Part shown: positions 37,401-47,430 of the stretch, piece by piece
Numbering within the stretch: the first letter of the stretch is position 1
Layout of the letters: each line of letters begins with the position of its first letter
NCBI RefSeq assembly: GCF_037975245.1
Contig: NC_092578.1
Coordinates: 7,901,501 to 7,965,500, forward strand
Direction: 5' to 3'
From: Apostichopus japonicus
Lineage: Eukaryota > Echinodermata > Holothuroidea > Aspidochirotida > Stichopodidae
DNA length: 64,000 bases
Program-made: the position numbers and the translations under genes
The notes under the pieces: generated by a model
Seen by the model: only the letters and a program-made list of their open reading frames with translations
Databases searched by the model: none
What the model was told of the DNA's origin: nothing

Positions 37401-39528
37401 GTTGGCTTTCTGATTTTAATTATGGATGGTTTTTTTTGTTCTTGGGTCACCCCATTTCCAGATATTCTCTGTTGATTGGTGATTGATTGTATGTGACAGT
37501 AAACAACAGCTCACCCACGCATGCGTGCAAACATTGGAAACAGATCACTGCGTGATAGAGGGAGGACGTTTAAAGTCATATCCTATTGGAAAGACTGTTT
37601 GCAAGTCAATTGTTTTTCATCCCACTTAAACGTAGTTGCCATTCTACAGTGGAAGCCCACACTAGCAACCAATGTTTAGTTCATGCCGTGTAGATCGGGT
37701 TGGGTGCTGTTGATAAGCCTTATGATATTATAGCAATTATGAAAACTGTTGGAGAGACTTAACAAGTAGGTCGAAAATAAAGCTAGGCTCCTCACATCTG
37801 ATATGCAATAGCTGTAGGTGTGATACCACAATGAATTGCTCCCATTGACTTACACACTAAACTTGTCACTTTCCAAGGCTGCTAAAGCATAGACAGAAGC
37901 ATTCAAATGACATGATGTTGAGCTAGAAGAGGTCAAAGTGTAGCTCCACAACCCATCTCTCAGCTCTTGTTGTGGAATTTTTCACCCAGGATTTTCTAAA
38001 ATGCCTTAAAATCACAATCACAATCCTCAAGATTTTTAGACCAACAGTGTTTTTTGTTTTTTTCCTCTACTACATGCAAGAATGAAACAGAATGATAATG
38101 ACTCAAAAACATCACTGCAGTAGTAAATTGGAGTTACAGGCAGCTGTACACTACTCTAATTGTGGTATGGCACGTATAAGCCTAATGTGATGTTGGTTTA
38201 CAACGTAAGAACCCTTCTCAGGTTATGAAACAGCTTTTGTGGAAAGACATGTGTCATCATTTGTGCTCACCTATCTCCATGGTGATAGATGTCACATTGT
38301 AAACAAAAACTGTACTGCTTTATTGATGTTATATGTATGACCTCTCACAATTTTTATTGTTTCGATTCACAGAGGATCATTCCACGATACAGATCTTACT
38401 AACCTTCAAACAACGGTAAGTGACTAGTCATGACAATTCTACCCCCTCCCCACTCAAAACAAGGAAAGACTTGTAGAAATTATGTACTCAGTTTTGGTAC
38501 ACAATCTCATAGGCTTTGTCTAGAAACTCTGATAACCCCCCTCCCACCCCCCAAAACAAAATTTTGGAAATTTATCTGTTATATTATATTTTAGTAGTTC
38601 ATACTTTAATATTAAGGCACTGTTGTCAACAAGAAAAAGTTGCAGCATCTGCATAATCCTACTCTCCTAGGATGAATTAATATCAAACAATAGGAATTAT
38701 CTCTGAAGACCAGCAGTGTGTATGGTGTCAAACTGTGGAGTACAATAGATTATGTCCTATGCAGCCTAGCTGCATGATGCTGCAGCCCTCTCAGTGTCCT
38801 TCTTTTCACAGTCGATCTGAAATTCAAGCATTAGGGTCACTTGCATTCAAAAAAGGTGGATCAAAGCAGAATATGTACAATTATATTTTTTATTTTCACT
38901 TGATGGGGGTAGAGAAGGAGTAGAAGGAGGGTTACAATAGGGTGACATGGATCATTATGATGTAAATAACATCAATAAATAGAACAATTGGTATGAAGAT
39001 TTAGCTACTAAAATGACCAGAGGAACTCGCTAGGAGAAATAAGAATAGTGTCTGCAGATAAAAACCTTTTGTCTGAGAATAAAAGTTTAGCTTGAAGTTT
39101 TCAATGCAACTTTTTCCTTGAACAGTCATTTTCATTTAGACTGACCTGGTTGTAATTGTGTTTCATTAATTGTTGCTTTTTTCCTATATGAGGATAGGAA
39201 GGATTCAAAAGAGGGTGACATGGATCATTATTATGTGATGGAGTACAATAGATGGAATACAATAATGGATCATTATTATGTTAATGACTTGAAAATCAAC
39301 AAAAGGCTGTTTATCTGCTAAAGATTTGGTGGTTGTGTCGTTGAGGATTTGATGGTCGATTGTTCCTTTCTTTGTCTCATTTAAACATGACAGACTTTCC
39401 AAGGCCGCCAGATTCGTGTTGACAGTACTCCTCAGGACATCTTGAATGAATCTACAATGAGACTTCAAACGCAGGAGAAGACAAGAGCGGTTACGTTACA
39501 ACAGAGTAACTTTGTCTTTGCTCAATGA
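13418..39528 (+). CDS. CFAP69: CFAP69, cilia- and flagella-associated protein 69, complete, 24 exons
   Basis: Exons: 13418-13501, 14279-14341, 14979-15044, 15384-15493, 15960-16036, 18012-18184, 19617-19777, 20588-20683, 21645-21710, 23358-23418, 24950-25042, 26365-26442, 27007-27226, 27718-27882, 28226-28341, 29224-29424, 29864-30056, 31177-31314, 32044-32192, 33212-33337, 35175-35261, 37163-37230, 38373-38415, 39394-39528. All introns are GT-AG and all phases fit: 2769 nt, 922 residues (human about 941). Conserved blocks include SHYDRQLR (292-299), GHGNSFHGLGGRGNK (454-468), WKEEEKELGV (656-665) and GLSAED (727-732). The start has A at -3, G at +4 and an in-frame TAA 33 nt upstream. CFAP69 is an armadillo-like protein of the axonemal central pair apparatus (C1b projection in algae). 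It is needed for sperm flagella and acts in olfactory cilia of mammals. The C-terminal tail after exon 22 matches poorly, as expected for that region. Confidence 0.96.
14379..14700 (-). mobile_element. tRNA-derived SINE in CFAP69 intron 2
   Basis: Minus-strand copy of the SINE family seen at 6430-7250, with the same A and B boxes. Its 3' end (low coordinate) abuts a TATATA run at 14379-14394. The leading section ends near AGATCTCGAAATAGG. Small indels are present, so it is an old copy. Confidence 0.8.
17636..17890 (+). mobile_element. tRNA-derived SINE in CFAP69 intron 5
   Basis: Plus-strand copy of the same family. It opens near CAGTGGAATTACGACC, has the A box at about 17710-17730 and a B box reading AGTCCGAATCC, and ends in a long TA-rich tail. 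The leading section of the fuller copies is missing. TA repeats flank both sides. Confidence 0.8.
18424..18460. repeat. Perfect 13-bp inverted repeat (hairpin)
   Basis: The arm CGAGTCACGGACT at 18424-18436 is exactly complementary to 18448-18460, with an 11-base loop. It lies in CFAP69 intron 6 and is not part of a recognised element. Confidence 0.85.
20787..21020. repeat. Degenerate GTACTC/GTACTN satellite patch
   Basis: Words such as GTACTCGTAC, AGTACATAT and GTACTTTGTACTC recur every 6-25 bases, interrupted by a G-rich tract near 20830. This looks like a decayed hexamer-based array in CFAP69 intron 8. Confidence 0.6.
22015..22990. repeat. About 52-bp tandem array in CFAP69 intron 9
   Basis: About 18 copies of a unit that includes ATGCTCTATGTTCCAATCAG, ACATGTTGTTTAAATTTGAA and TATTGATTATT. 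Copies vary in length by a few bases (for example ACATTTGAATATTGAATATT variants). The uneven but homologous units mark it as a minisatellite, not a CRISPR array. Confidence 0.9.
23449..24245. repeat. 34-bp minisatellite in CFAP69 intron 10
   Basis: About 23 copies of a 34-base unit containing GTAGTAGTGCTGTAACTGGG and CGTCGGTGGGGTGT. It begins only about 30 bases after the donor of exon 10. The unit contains no stop on the minus strand in any register, so two overlapping minus-strand open frames of nearly 300 codons arise. Their Pro/Thr/Tyr/His repeat products are artefacts. Confidence 0.92.
25580..26072 (+). mobile_element. 3' end of a CR1/L2-type LINE in CFAP69 intron 11
   Basis: The translation contains LHWLPIQQRINYKIALLTFK and, further on, FFGERSFTAAAPMIWNSL. 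Both are signatures of the C-terminus of CR1/L2-type reverse transcriptase proteins. The frame then degrades and the insert closes with GCGCTTTATAAATAAC. The same protein region is present on the minus strand at 62400-63345. This copy is strongly 5'-truncated. Confidence 0.8.
32700..33075. repeat. 21-bp minisatellite in CFAP69 intron 19
   Basis: About 18 copies of a 21-base unit near CATAAACATGTTTTGCTATT, with variants CAAAAACCTG and CATAGACATG. As 21 is a multiple of three, two open frames run through it and are artefacts. The end lies about 135 bases before exon 20. Confidence 0.9.
33401..33602. repeat. Tandem duplication of a 100-bp unit
   Basis: Two adjacent copies, starting at about 33401 and 33501, share GTGACTGAAGGG, ACCGCATGAAATTAACCAGG and GGCACTCCCATCAGCCAAG with few differences. 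It lies in CFAP69 intron 20 just before a hAT insertion. Confidence 0.85.
33667..34752. mobile_element. hAT-type element in CFAP69 intron 20 (outer)
   Basis: The ends CAGTGGCGGCGGAAC and GTTCCGCCGCGCCTG are imperfect inverted repeats. They are flanked by a perfect 8-bp duplication, GCTAGTTA, at 33659-33666 and 34753-34760. A second hAT-type element is inserted inside at 34035-34434. Poly-G and poly-C runs lie close to each end. There is no transposase, so it is non-autonomous. Confidence 0.9.
34035..34434. mobile_element. Nested hAT-type MITE
   Basis: The ends TAGTGGCGGAGC and GCTCCACCACTG are flanked by a perfect 8-bp duplication, CCCTTACT, at 34027-34034 and 34435-34442. The 400-bp interior is the inverted counterpart of 51292-51693. 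The insertion into the outer element must be the younger event. Confidence 0.9.
35480..36975. repeat. 54-bp tandem array with two alternating unit types, CFAP69 intron 21
   Basis: About 27 copies. Every unit has GGTAGTGTGATTCACTTTTC followed by CAGGGTACTAATAATTAGAG or a CAGCATACTA variant. Units then end in either TATATGATTTCAAG or TATACTACATAAAG. The two types often alternate, giving a higher-order period near 108. The 54-base length keeps several frames open and these are artefacts. Confidence 0.92.
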
Positions 39529-39643
39529 ATTAGTCAAAAGGCAATGTACTTAATCATTTAAGTACCTTGATACCATCAGAGACTCACATGGTATTTTAGA
39601 TCCTTGTGGTATTACTCTGATGGGATGGGATGGGATCTGATGG

Positions 39644-39649
39644 AATAAA
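39644..39649 (+). terminator. CFAP69: Candidate poly(A) signal of CFAP69
   Basis: AATAAA about 116 bases after the CFAP69 stop codon, followed by a second overlapping ATAAAT. It is the first good signal downstream. Confidence 0.6.
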
Positions 39650-40522
39650 TAAATTATCAACCTGTCCCTTAACTTCTCATCTCTATGTTACATTTGTCTG
39701 TTTTGATATAAACGGTATTTTTGTGATAACAGGTTGTTGATTTGAGAAATTTGGTGACACAACCTTTAAAAAGAGATGGAATAATACTTTAAAAGTTTTG
39801 TCATCGATATAAATTGAAACACCCTTGCTCCTCTCTCATACCACCCGGCCTCCCTTGCAAACAGATGTAGTCTCCATGAACAGAATCATTTAAGTATCCA
39901 CATCCTCCCCCTCCATCACCTACTCGACTGGGTTATCCTTCGGTGGTTTCATATTGTATACAATTGCATTTACAATGATTTGATTTGTTGACTATGGAAT
40001 ACCTGGTGCAATGTTTAGTACTTTTCTCCCTCTTTCATTGTTTTCTTAAATGTCTTGTTTCTTTTTGAATGCCTTTTAAGTAAGCAAAATGTGAAGAAGA
40101 TGTTCATAAATTATCATCTGCTACAAAGATTGAGTTTTAAGTAAACTGGTGAAACTTTTCAAATACGCAATGAGAGATTGGAATCAGTTTGAAGTTTGTT
40201 GTTGAAATTTTTTCCATTCATCTTTTTGTGAGTCTGATTTTGATTTATCAAAGTGGACTCACAGTGTTTGACAGTATTCAATGAAGATAAAGGTCTAGTC
40301 CATTCACTTTGATTGATGAGCCTCAGATTAACCTCAAACTCTATAATCAGTCTTTCGCTTTGTTAGTAGTGCCAGATAGACATCCTTTGAGGCCCTTAAG
40401 TTCCACTTGCATACCCCTCTCCCCACCCACCCTCCCTCCCGCCCCAAGAAAAACTTCTAGCTTTGCAGGCAAACTCCAAAAGTAGTCGATACGTCTTACC
40501 TGGAGGTGTTCACAGAGTCTCT
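39650..40522. other. Convergent intergenic gap
   Basis: Between the CFAP69 end and the minus-strand exon at 40541-40696. I see no exon here. A C-rich tract lies at 40415-40445. Confidence 0.4.
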
Positions 40523-40540
40523 TTAACATTTAGCACTGAC

Positions 40541-40696
40541 CTTGTCTGCTTTTAGATAATCTGACATTACTTGTATGTAATGATCAAACTTTGGTTTCAA
40601 TTGGCTGTGCCGAGCGGTTTCGTAGACGGTAACAAACTGTGTTTCAAAGGAAGTCTGAAAGCTGTTCAGCACTTTTCCTGAGAGTATGTTCCTGAC
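40541..40696 (-). CDS. Orphan minus-strand exon, protein unidentified
   Basis: A TTTACAG acceptor precedes 52 open codons ending at AAG before GTCAGT, in phase 0 at both ends. The segment (VRNILSGKVLNSFQTSFETQ, then FVTVYETARHSQLKPKFDHY) has normal residue use and an alpha-helical look. Alternatively it is a last exon, since reading on past the donor gives five more codons before TAA at 40523-40525. I do not recognise the family. The nearest minus-strand candidate exons lie 10 kb upstream, beyond transposons, and may or may not belong to the same gene. Confidence 0.45.
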
Positions 40697-41460
40697 CTGT
40701 AAATAAATAAACAACAACATATTCTCTCAGCAGTTAAGGTCTCCCTCTTTTTGATATGTACATAGAATATGTCTGATAAAAAATCTTTTGTAAAGTTGAA
40801 TACGATATAAAAACACTACAAGCTGACTTGTTTTTTATTTCCATTGTTCTTTTGTTTTCATAGGGGATGAAAAGGGAGATGGAGGGGCTACAACCACTAG
40901 ATCAGTGGTCACTTGTTGTTCAATTGTTATCCTTAATCGGGTACAATAACACCTAATCCCCACCCCCCACAGAAACATACATAAGTTCGTAGGAACGAAA
41001 CGTGGACGCCCCAAAAAAAAAGGCAAAGGAAAGTAAGTAGGTTTGATATATATGATACTGGATAGACCAATTGATTGTTATAGGTGTGGTATGCTAATCA
41101 GGTTTTCCCCATTAGCCATACTAAGCATAGAGTGAGATACCTCTGAACAAGTTGACTTTAATTCAGTGCTTGACGCTTTTAGTGAAAGGTCGCTGCGTCG
41201 AATGGAACTTGATTATCGTCTTGAATAAACACTACGGCTCCAGAAAACTATAAACCTATAAGCCTTCTTTTAGCAATAGGAAAAATTGTCGAAAAAATAA
41301 TGGACAACAGAATAAGATCCCACCTAGAAAGCAATAATTTCATTAATACCTCTCAATCCGGATTCAGAACAAATAAATCTACAATAAACCCCCATTGCTC
41401 GATTAACTGAAAGAATTAAAATAGAATTTAAAAGTAAACTTAACACAACGGCAGTTTTCC

Positions 41461-41751
41461 CAGGCGCGTAGCCAGGAATTTGCCAAGGGGGCGAAACTGT
41501 AGATTCGGCATTGCAAACTATCTAAGCGTAGCGCCACCATAATTGGCGCTAAGCGTACAAGAAAATTTTGGCTGAAAATGCCTCCTAGATCACTGGAAAT
41601 GGCACTTCCCAGGCCTTGTAAGTTGCATCTTAGCATTTTCTCTTTTGAAAATACTAGCGATATCATAAAAACATTAATTTAAAAAAAAATTGCTCAAAAG
41701 GGGGAGGGGGGCGGCTGCCCCCTTCGCCCCCCCCCCTTGGCTACGCGCCTG
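41461..41751. mobile_element. hAT-type MITE inside the LINE
   Basis: Perfect 13-bp terminal inverted repeats (CAGGCGCGTAGCC and its complement) are flanked by a perfect 8-bp duplication, AGTTTTCC, at 41453-41460 and 41752-41759. The 291-bp interior has no coding capacity, carries the internal module shared with the other hAT-type elements here, and has poly-G/poly-C near the right end. Confidence 0.93.
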
Positions 41752-42717
41752 AGTTTTCCTGATGCTGAAAAGGCATTCGATAAAACCTGGCATAATGGTC
41801 TCAAATAAACATTCAAATTCAACCTCCCAGTAAATATCAGCATAACTCCTTTCGTCTTATTTAACTAACCGGTTTATGCAAATTAAGTACAATTCCATAC
41901 ATTCCGATCCTTTCATTCTAGAAGCTGGCACTCCCCAAAGGCTCAGTACTAAGTCCTGTAACATACTCTTTGTATTTAAACTACCTACCCACCAATAAAG
42001 TCAGTACTACCAAAATTAGCCAATTCGCCGACGATATAGCCACGTGGAACACATGTGAAGTAGTCACAAATGCATTAAATTATTTACAAAACTGAATCTA
42101 TATAATAGAATAAAGGTGTTACCAGTGGCGAATAAAAATAAACCCAATCAAGAGTAAATTCATAATATTCGAATACCCGTATAGTAGAAATAAAATAAAA
42201 CCAAGAAAATCAACCTATTTATTAATACAATAACTAATAGTAAAGAAGCTATTTTCCTAGGCGTAACAAGTGATAAAGAATTGAAATATAAAAATCATAT
42301 AAATAAAGTTACAGGGATAGCATGGAGAACATTAAGACTAAAGAACATTAAGTAATACAAAAATATTAAGAGCCGAAACTCTCCTTAAATCTATCTTTCC
42401 AAAATCAAACCTATTCTTTTGTATGGTAGTTTCGCCTTTAGTAGCTCTCCAAACTTTAATGAATTAAATAGCACACATAAATCTGCCTACCGTATCTGCC
42501 TCAAAACCCCAAGATATACTACCAATAAACAACTATATGAAATTGGCAAATCATCCAGCATTGATATAACTATCCAAAACTTTAACACCAAACTTCTCAA
42601 AAATAACGTAATACATGACCCTCTAATCACAAAAATCGATTTCTTGAACATGTAATATCAACTACCCACTCTAAGCTGAAATCAGACAGAATCATAAGTG
42701 CCCTAGATATCCTTAGA

Positions 42718-43077
42718 GGCATTGAAGACTCGCCCTAAACAGCGTACCGCCATCTTTAAAAAGTTTACTTTCCGTTGCTTGCAAGTGAAGTTTTTCTCTG
42801 TCGCTAGAAATGCAGACAGTAATGAAACGTGATACCTTGTTATCTTTCGCTGGACCTGAGATGCCCATCGCTGTATCGGTTGTACACTGTGCTGTGGGTA
42901 TTGACCGCGGCTGTCTGTACTGACTGTACACTAGTGTCTAATTACCGAAGGTAGCAAGCTGTGTGTGCATTTTCTGGGATCGATGGTGGTGTCTAACACT
43001 TCTGTTACACCTCAGTCAAAACTAGGTTAGATTACCGGCATTAGACGTTTCTTTTTTTTGCGCGAGTCTTCACACCC
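42718..43077. mobile_element. MITE with GAAGACTCGC terminal inverted repeats, copy 2
   Basis: Homologous over its whole length to 11077-11430 and bounded by the same GGCATTGAAGACTCGC and GCGAGTCTTCACACCC ends. It separates the LINE C-terminal region from a 3' UTR-like tail. The two copies differ by scattered substitutions and small indels. Confidence 0.7.
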
Positions 43078-43330
43078 TTTAAGTTTAACTCGTGGAAGGA
43101 GGCCTCGGCCTTAGCAGAGGGGGGATGGTGGCCCCTAAGCCCTATAGAAAACTAGGAACCCGGTGGCTAGAGTGCTTGTGAGCTTTACAGCACAGCCACC
43201 AGGAGGGATCTGTATGCTCTTTTCTCCTTAAATGTTACCCAGCCAGGGCAGGGGCAGCCTCCCACTTCCGCCTTCCCACAATTCTCATTTTATTACTTAA
43301 CAAAAAAACAACAACAAACAAACAAAAAAA

Positions 43331-44399
43331 CACGGCTCGTCTTATACACAAACTCTATCCTTTCTGCTTAGCATTACTATAGGTCCTTAATCGTTGCAAG
43401 ATACTGATCAAAATATAAAGATGTATATATAAATTTATGTGTATCTATGCATATTTTTGTGTATAAACATTTCCAAATTCTGCAGTTCGATCAGACTACA
43501 CACTTTACACACTCACACCTACCCACACTAACTATTATGTATTTGAAAATGTTTGAAATCGTTTAAAAATATAGAGGGCTGTAGCCAATAGGGGCATGGG
43601 GACACTTGCCTCCTACCCATATATTCGGCCATTTTGTAATACAAACCTAGTTAAAATGATAGAAATAACAAGTGAACTGAGCACTCCTGTTTAACAATAT
43701 CTAACATCATATATGGGATTAGGAATACACACTAGAGCTTCTAATGAACCTTTGAAATATGGCTTTTGTAACTGGCACAATCGCTACAGCCTAACTTCTA
43801 ACTGTCCCGTCAACTAACATACAGGATCTAACTTCCCTCGTCATCTGTTGCGGATTAAGAAAATATTGTCTAACCACAACCCCAGAACAACTAGAATCTT
43901 TCAGAACCATAGCTTCGTTCCCATTGAGGATTCCCATTACAACGTGCATCGTGAAATCTTTGAATTATTGCGAGCTGCATTCGTGATAACAGTAATATTA
44001 CCATGGCATGCGTGTGATGACCCAGTCTAACCTCCACACATTTACACAAGTTCTCTCATATGCGATTGGTCTAGCGTCTAAAATAGCACGGGCACCTACG
44101 TTGCCTACCAATGTTTTATTACATCATATCTGTTGGAGTTATATGGGAATTTCGCAATGGCCAACTAACCATTAATGAACTTTCCGAAAATGGAGACAGC
44201 ATTACTGAGCTAAAAGATATAATCAATGTAGTTTACGACTACTTGGTAAGCACTAGACAAACATTAACTGGTAATATTGTGAATAACTCAGAATTTCGTA
44301 TAGTGGTTATTTATTTTAAAAATAGCAATCGCAATAGCTTGTATCTTCGTCCTACGGACGAACACGAACTCCGTTGATTGGTTGATTGGATGCATCAAC
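43331..44399. other. Unassigned repeat-like DNA
   Basis: Two open frames (43848-44030 and 44114-44377, plus) have plausible residue use but no recognisable domain and no clear splice sites. They probably belong to the LINE remnant that follows or to another old element. Confidence 0.35.
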
Positions 44400-45110
44400 T
44401 GAATAAAAATTGCCAGTCCTGGACATGATGACATTTATTGTAAGGTCATCAAATCAGTTTCTTATGTCACTGCCCTAAGCCAATTATAAATCTTTCTGTC
44501 ACAAGCGGTATCATGCCAACATATCTGAAGAGAGCTAGATATGTCCAGTCTACACAAAGCAATGAAAAATGGAACTACATGCCAATTTCTGTTCTGCCAT
44601 TTCTTCTCAAAGATATTCGAGAGAATTGTTTACAACCCTTCTCTAGCTTCAATTTCTAAACATGAAGTTCTTCTTAAAAAGTTGGATTTCTTCCAAGGAA
44701 ATAAACGAATCAATCACTAATACCAGCTTCGTTGACAATATTATAAATGCTTTTGAAAACCATAAATCCGCTTGCGATGACATCGACCTCAATCGTTGCA
44801 ATAATTATCTTTCTAACCTTACGCGTGCTTTTCCATATTGGAAATGCTAATTCCCATTTTCGTACTGTTTGACTGGTGTTCCCCAAGCCTTCATTCTAGT
44901 TCCATTCCTTTTTTAAATCAAACTTTACATCAATGACCTTCCGTTAGCATGTCCTAATTTTAATTATACATTCTATGCCGATGATATTACTATATCTTAT
45001 GAGCATGAGGACCTCTCAGAAATTGTCATTAACGTAAACCTTGATATGCTTAATTTTATTAATTGGTTTATAGCGTACAAACTGCATTTAAATACCAAAA
45101 ATGCCCGTGG
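44400..45110 (+). pseudogene. Second LINE reverse-transcriptase remnant
   Basis: Across shifting frames the text reads IASPGHDDIYCKVIKS, MPISVLPFL (finger region), GVPQAFILVPFLF (equivalent to the GVPQGSxLGPLLF block), INDLPLACPNFNYTFYADDI (catalytic YADD) and LHLNTKNA. The order matches non-LTR reverse transcriptases. At least three frameshifts are needed, so it is inactive. It is a different lineage or copy from the element at 41190-43330. Confidence 0.7.
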
Positions 45111-46559
45111 CAGTGTGGTATATCACCGTACTTTTGGTGATTGTATCGAATTCTAAGGTACAAAGAAAATGGTGTCAAAGTCTTTGTCAGTGTCTAACAA
45201 AGGAACGGTAATTATCATATTGTCTCCTTTATTCATTCTCCTATGTGTTACACCTTCGCGACTCTGCTTTCCATGCCCGCCTTTTATCTTTCTTGACAAG
45301 CATTGAATGAATACAATACGAACAAGAAAAAGGAATTGAAAAAAGTTGTGAACGTATCATTAACGCTTAGTAACTTTAAATAATTAATTTTGATCTACTG
45401 AAAATGAGGTCAAGGTGTTAGAAATCTTTTTGAACGCTCTGCTTAATGCAATATATATAGACTATTTTCAGTAACAAAGGGTTGGCATTGGAGCGAAATT
45501 GCTTGAAAACACCCAAACTGTCATATCAGATTTGTCAAAAATAAATAATAGCTTCGCCGATCAACGATCGTGCTAGTACATCCACCTCTTTCGCCACTGT
45601 GTATATTGTTCCTGTTCACCTTGTAGCTGTTCACCCTACAGAAAGTTAAATTTATCTCTCGTAATTGGCAACCTATATTTTAGGTGTTTTTTGGGGGTGG
45701 GGGTGGGGGTGGGGGGGGGAGGTGTTCTACAGATCTAAGTTTGTAATCAGCGGAGAACCGATATACCTTGGTACTTGATTTGAATTGAATTGAATTTGAA
45801 TTTGAATTTATTGTCCACAATCGGAAATTCGGCTTACACAGGTTGTAAACGAAAGAAAAAATAGCAATAGTTAAGTCAATAAACTGCGATACACATGCAA
45901 TAATACAACAAATATACAGCAAATCCTACCAATAAGAAACTTATCTTCTCACTTGTGAATTAAATTAAGGTGCAATATAGTTTGTCAACATCAGGATACA
46001 GGATAATCACCTTAATACTTGATGTAATGACTTGAACACCATATGAAAGGATATTCACTTGTTTATTTGAAATTTTGGTCCTCTTAACTAGTTTAGGAAT
46101 ATGCAACTGGTTTGTTTGCAATTTCGGCCTTTCAAACTCCATGAAGTTGAGGGTAAGATACCTGAATAAGTTTGTGGTTAGGACCATTCACAAAACACAA
46201 GAAATCTAAGTTTACGGCTCCAAAAATATATTCAGTTTCGATCAACTTTCCCTGCGGAAGTTTATCATGTAAAGCTGTATAAGGTAATTCTACGTTTTTT
46301 TTTGTAACTTTTCGAGCAATTTTGGCTGGTTTGGTGCGTTTTTGGTATAGTTGTATGGGAAGTTACGCTTTGCAGTTAAAATAGGCGTTTGCAGTTTATA
46401 CTGAGGCGTTACGGAGACTAGCTACAATCAGTTTAGTTCGTTCCCACGTTTCAAAGATTTGTAGAAGTAAGTGGGTCTGCGTTTCGATCCTAGCAGGATC
46501 ATATTCAGAGGCTGAAGGCATCTTAAGTCCTAGCGTGTGTTATATTATAGGTTTTGCAT
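45111..46559. other. Intergenic, nothing recognised
   Basis: No gene seen. It contains a G-rich tract at 45690-45720 and a short TTGAATTTGAAT repeat near 45780-45810. Confidence 0.45.
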
Positions 46560-46928
46560 CAGTGGCGTAGGAAGGTACTTTTGAGTGGAGGGGGCCTGAA
46601 GACTGATGGCCGGCCTGGGGGAGGGGTCTAAGGGGAGGGGGTGTCCCCCTCCCCTTTGATTTTTTTTTGCATTTCCAGGTGACCTCAGATGCAATTTGGT
46701 GCAATATAGCACCACTTCAACACCCACTCCATTTTGTAAATAATTTTGCATTTTCACCTGGCCTTAGATGCAATTTGGTGCTCCAAATGAGATTTTTTTC
46801 TCATTTGGAAATGAAAAAGGGGTTTTCTGACTTGCGGAGCGGGGGGGGGGGGCGGAATGATACTTTCGCCCCCATATTTTTCACTGAGGGGGGGCTGGCG
46901 CCCCCAGCCCCCGGTTCCTACGCCCTTG
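46560..46928. mobile_element. hAT-type MITE
   Basis: The ends CAGTGGCGTAGGAAG and GGTTCCTACGCCCTTG form an imperfect inverted repeat. They are flanked by a perfect 8-bp duplication, TTTTGCAT, at 46552-46559 and 46929-46936. The body has poly-G near the right end and repeated GATGCAATTTGGTGC words inside. Confidence 0.9.
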
Positions 46929-47430
46929 TTTTGCATACTATTGCTATACTGGATCCAATATTTATTTCGGTATGTGATGACGATCAAAGTATAAATGTTC
47001 GCTTGCATTGCATTCATATATTGTAGGTGATGTCCATAGGTAGACAGGGTAAGACTTGTGCTGCTTATTCTGTTTAAGTAGCAGTCTAGAAGCAGTCTAG
47101 AAGCAGGCTAGATAGGTTGTAAGAATTCTGCAAATCTTTGTGTTGTTGGTTGTGCATTCGGACAAATTTAAGTTCATTTAAGAAGGCTGCAATGGTGTGC
47201 CATTTGTATATTATTTTGTCGAGATGGTTATGGCAAGCCAAATGGCTAATAATTCAATAAACCTGGTAAATCGAATGATAAACCAGGTTTTTTCGACCGA
47301 TAAACCAGATTTTACGAGAGATAAATCTGTTTTATCCAGTGACAAGCCAAGCTCCTACCTGAAATTTTGCATGTTTGACAAAATGTCTCCAAACTTGTGT
47401 TCAAATACTGATGAAACCGTTGTTTAGTAT

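Larger units (their letters stand above)
41190..43330 (+). mobile_element. Degenerate I/jockey-type LINE interrupted by two DNA transposons
   Basis: Reverse-transcriptase blocks are readable in order: NYKPISLLLAIGKIVEKIMD near 41250, then NTSQSGFRTNKST, FxDAEKAFDKTWHNGL after 41755, FADDIA near 42020 and a C-terminal region (SFAFSSSPNFNELN...HKSAYRICLKTPR) at 42419-42655. A 3' UTR-like part with an AAC-rich tail follows at 43078-43330. It is split by a hAT MITE at 41461-41751 and a second MITE at 42718-43077. Frameshifts and stops are frequent, so it is dead. Confidence 0.75.

Noticed and set aside
46667-47026. 119-codon plus-strand frame
   Set aside because: It lies inside the hAT MITE at 46560-46928 and reads through its poly-G tract.
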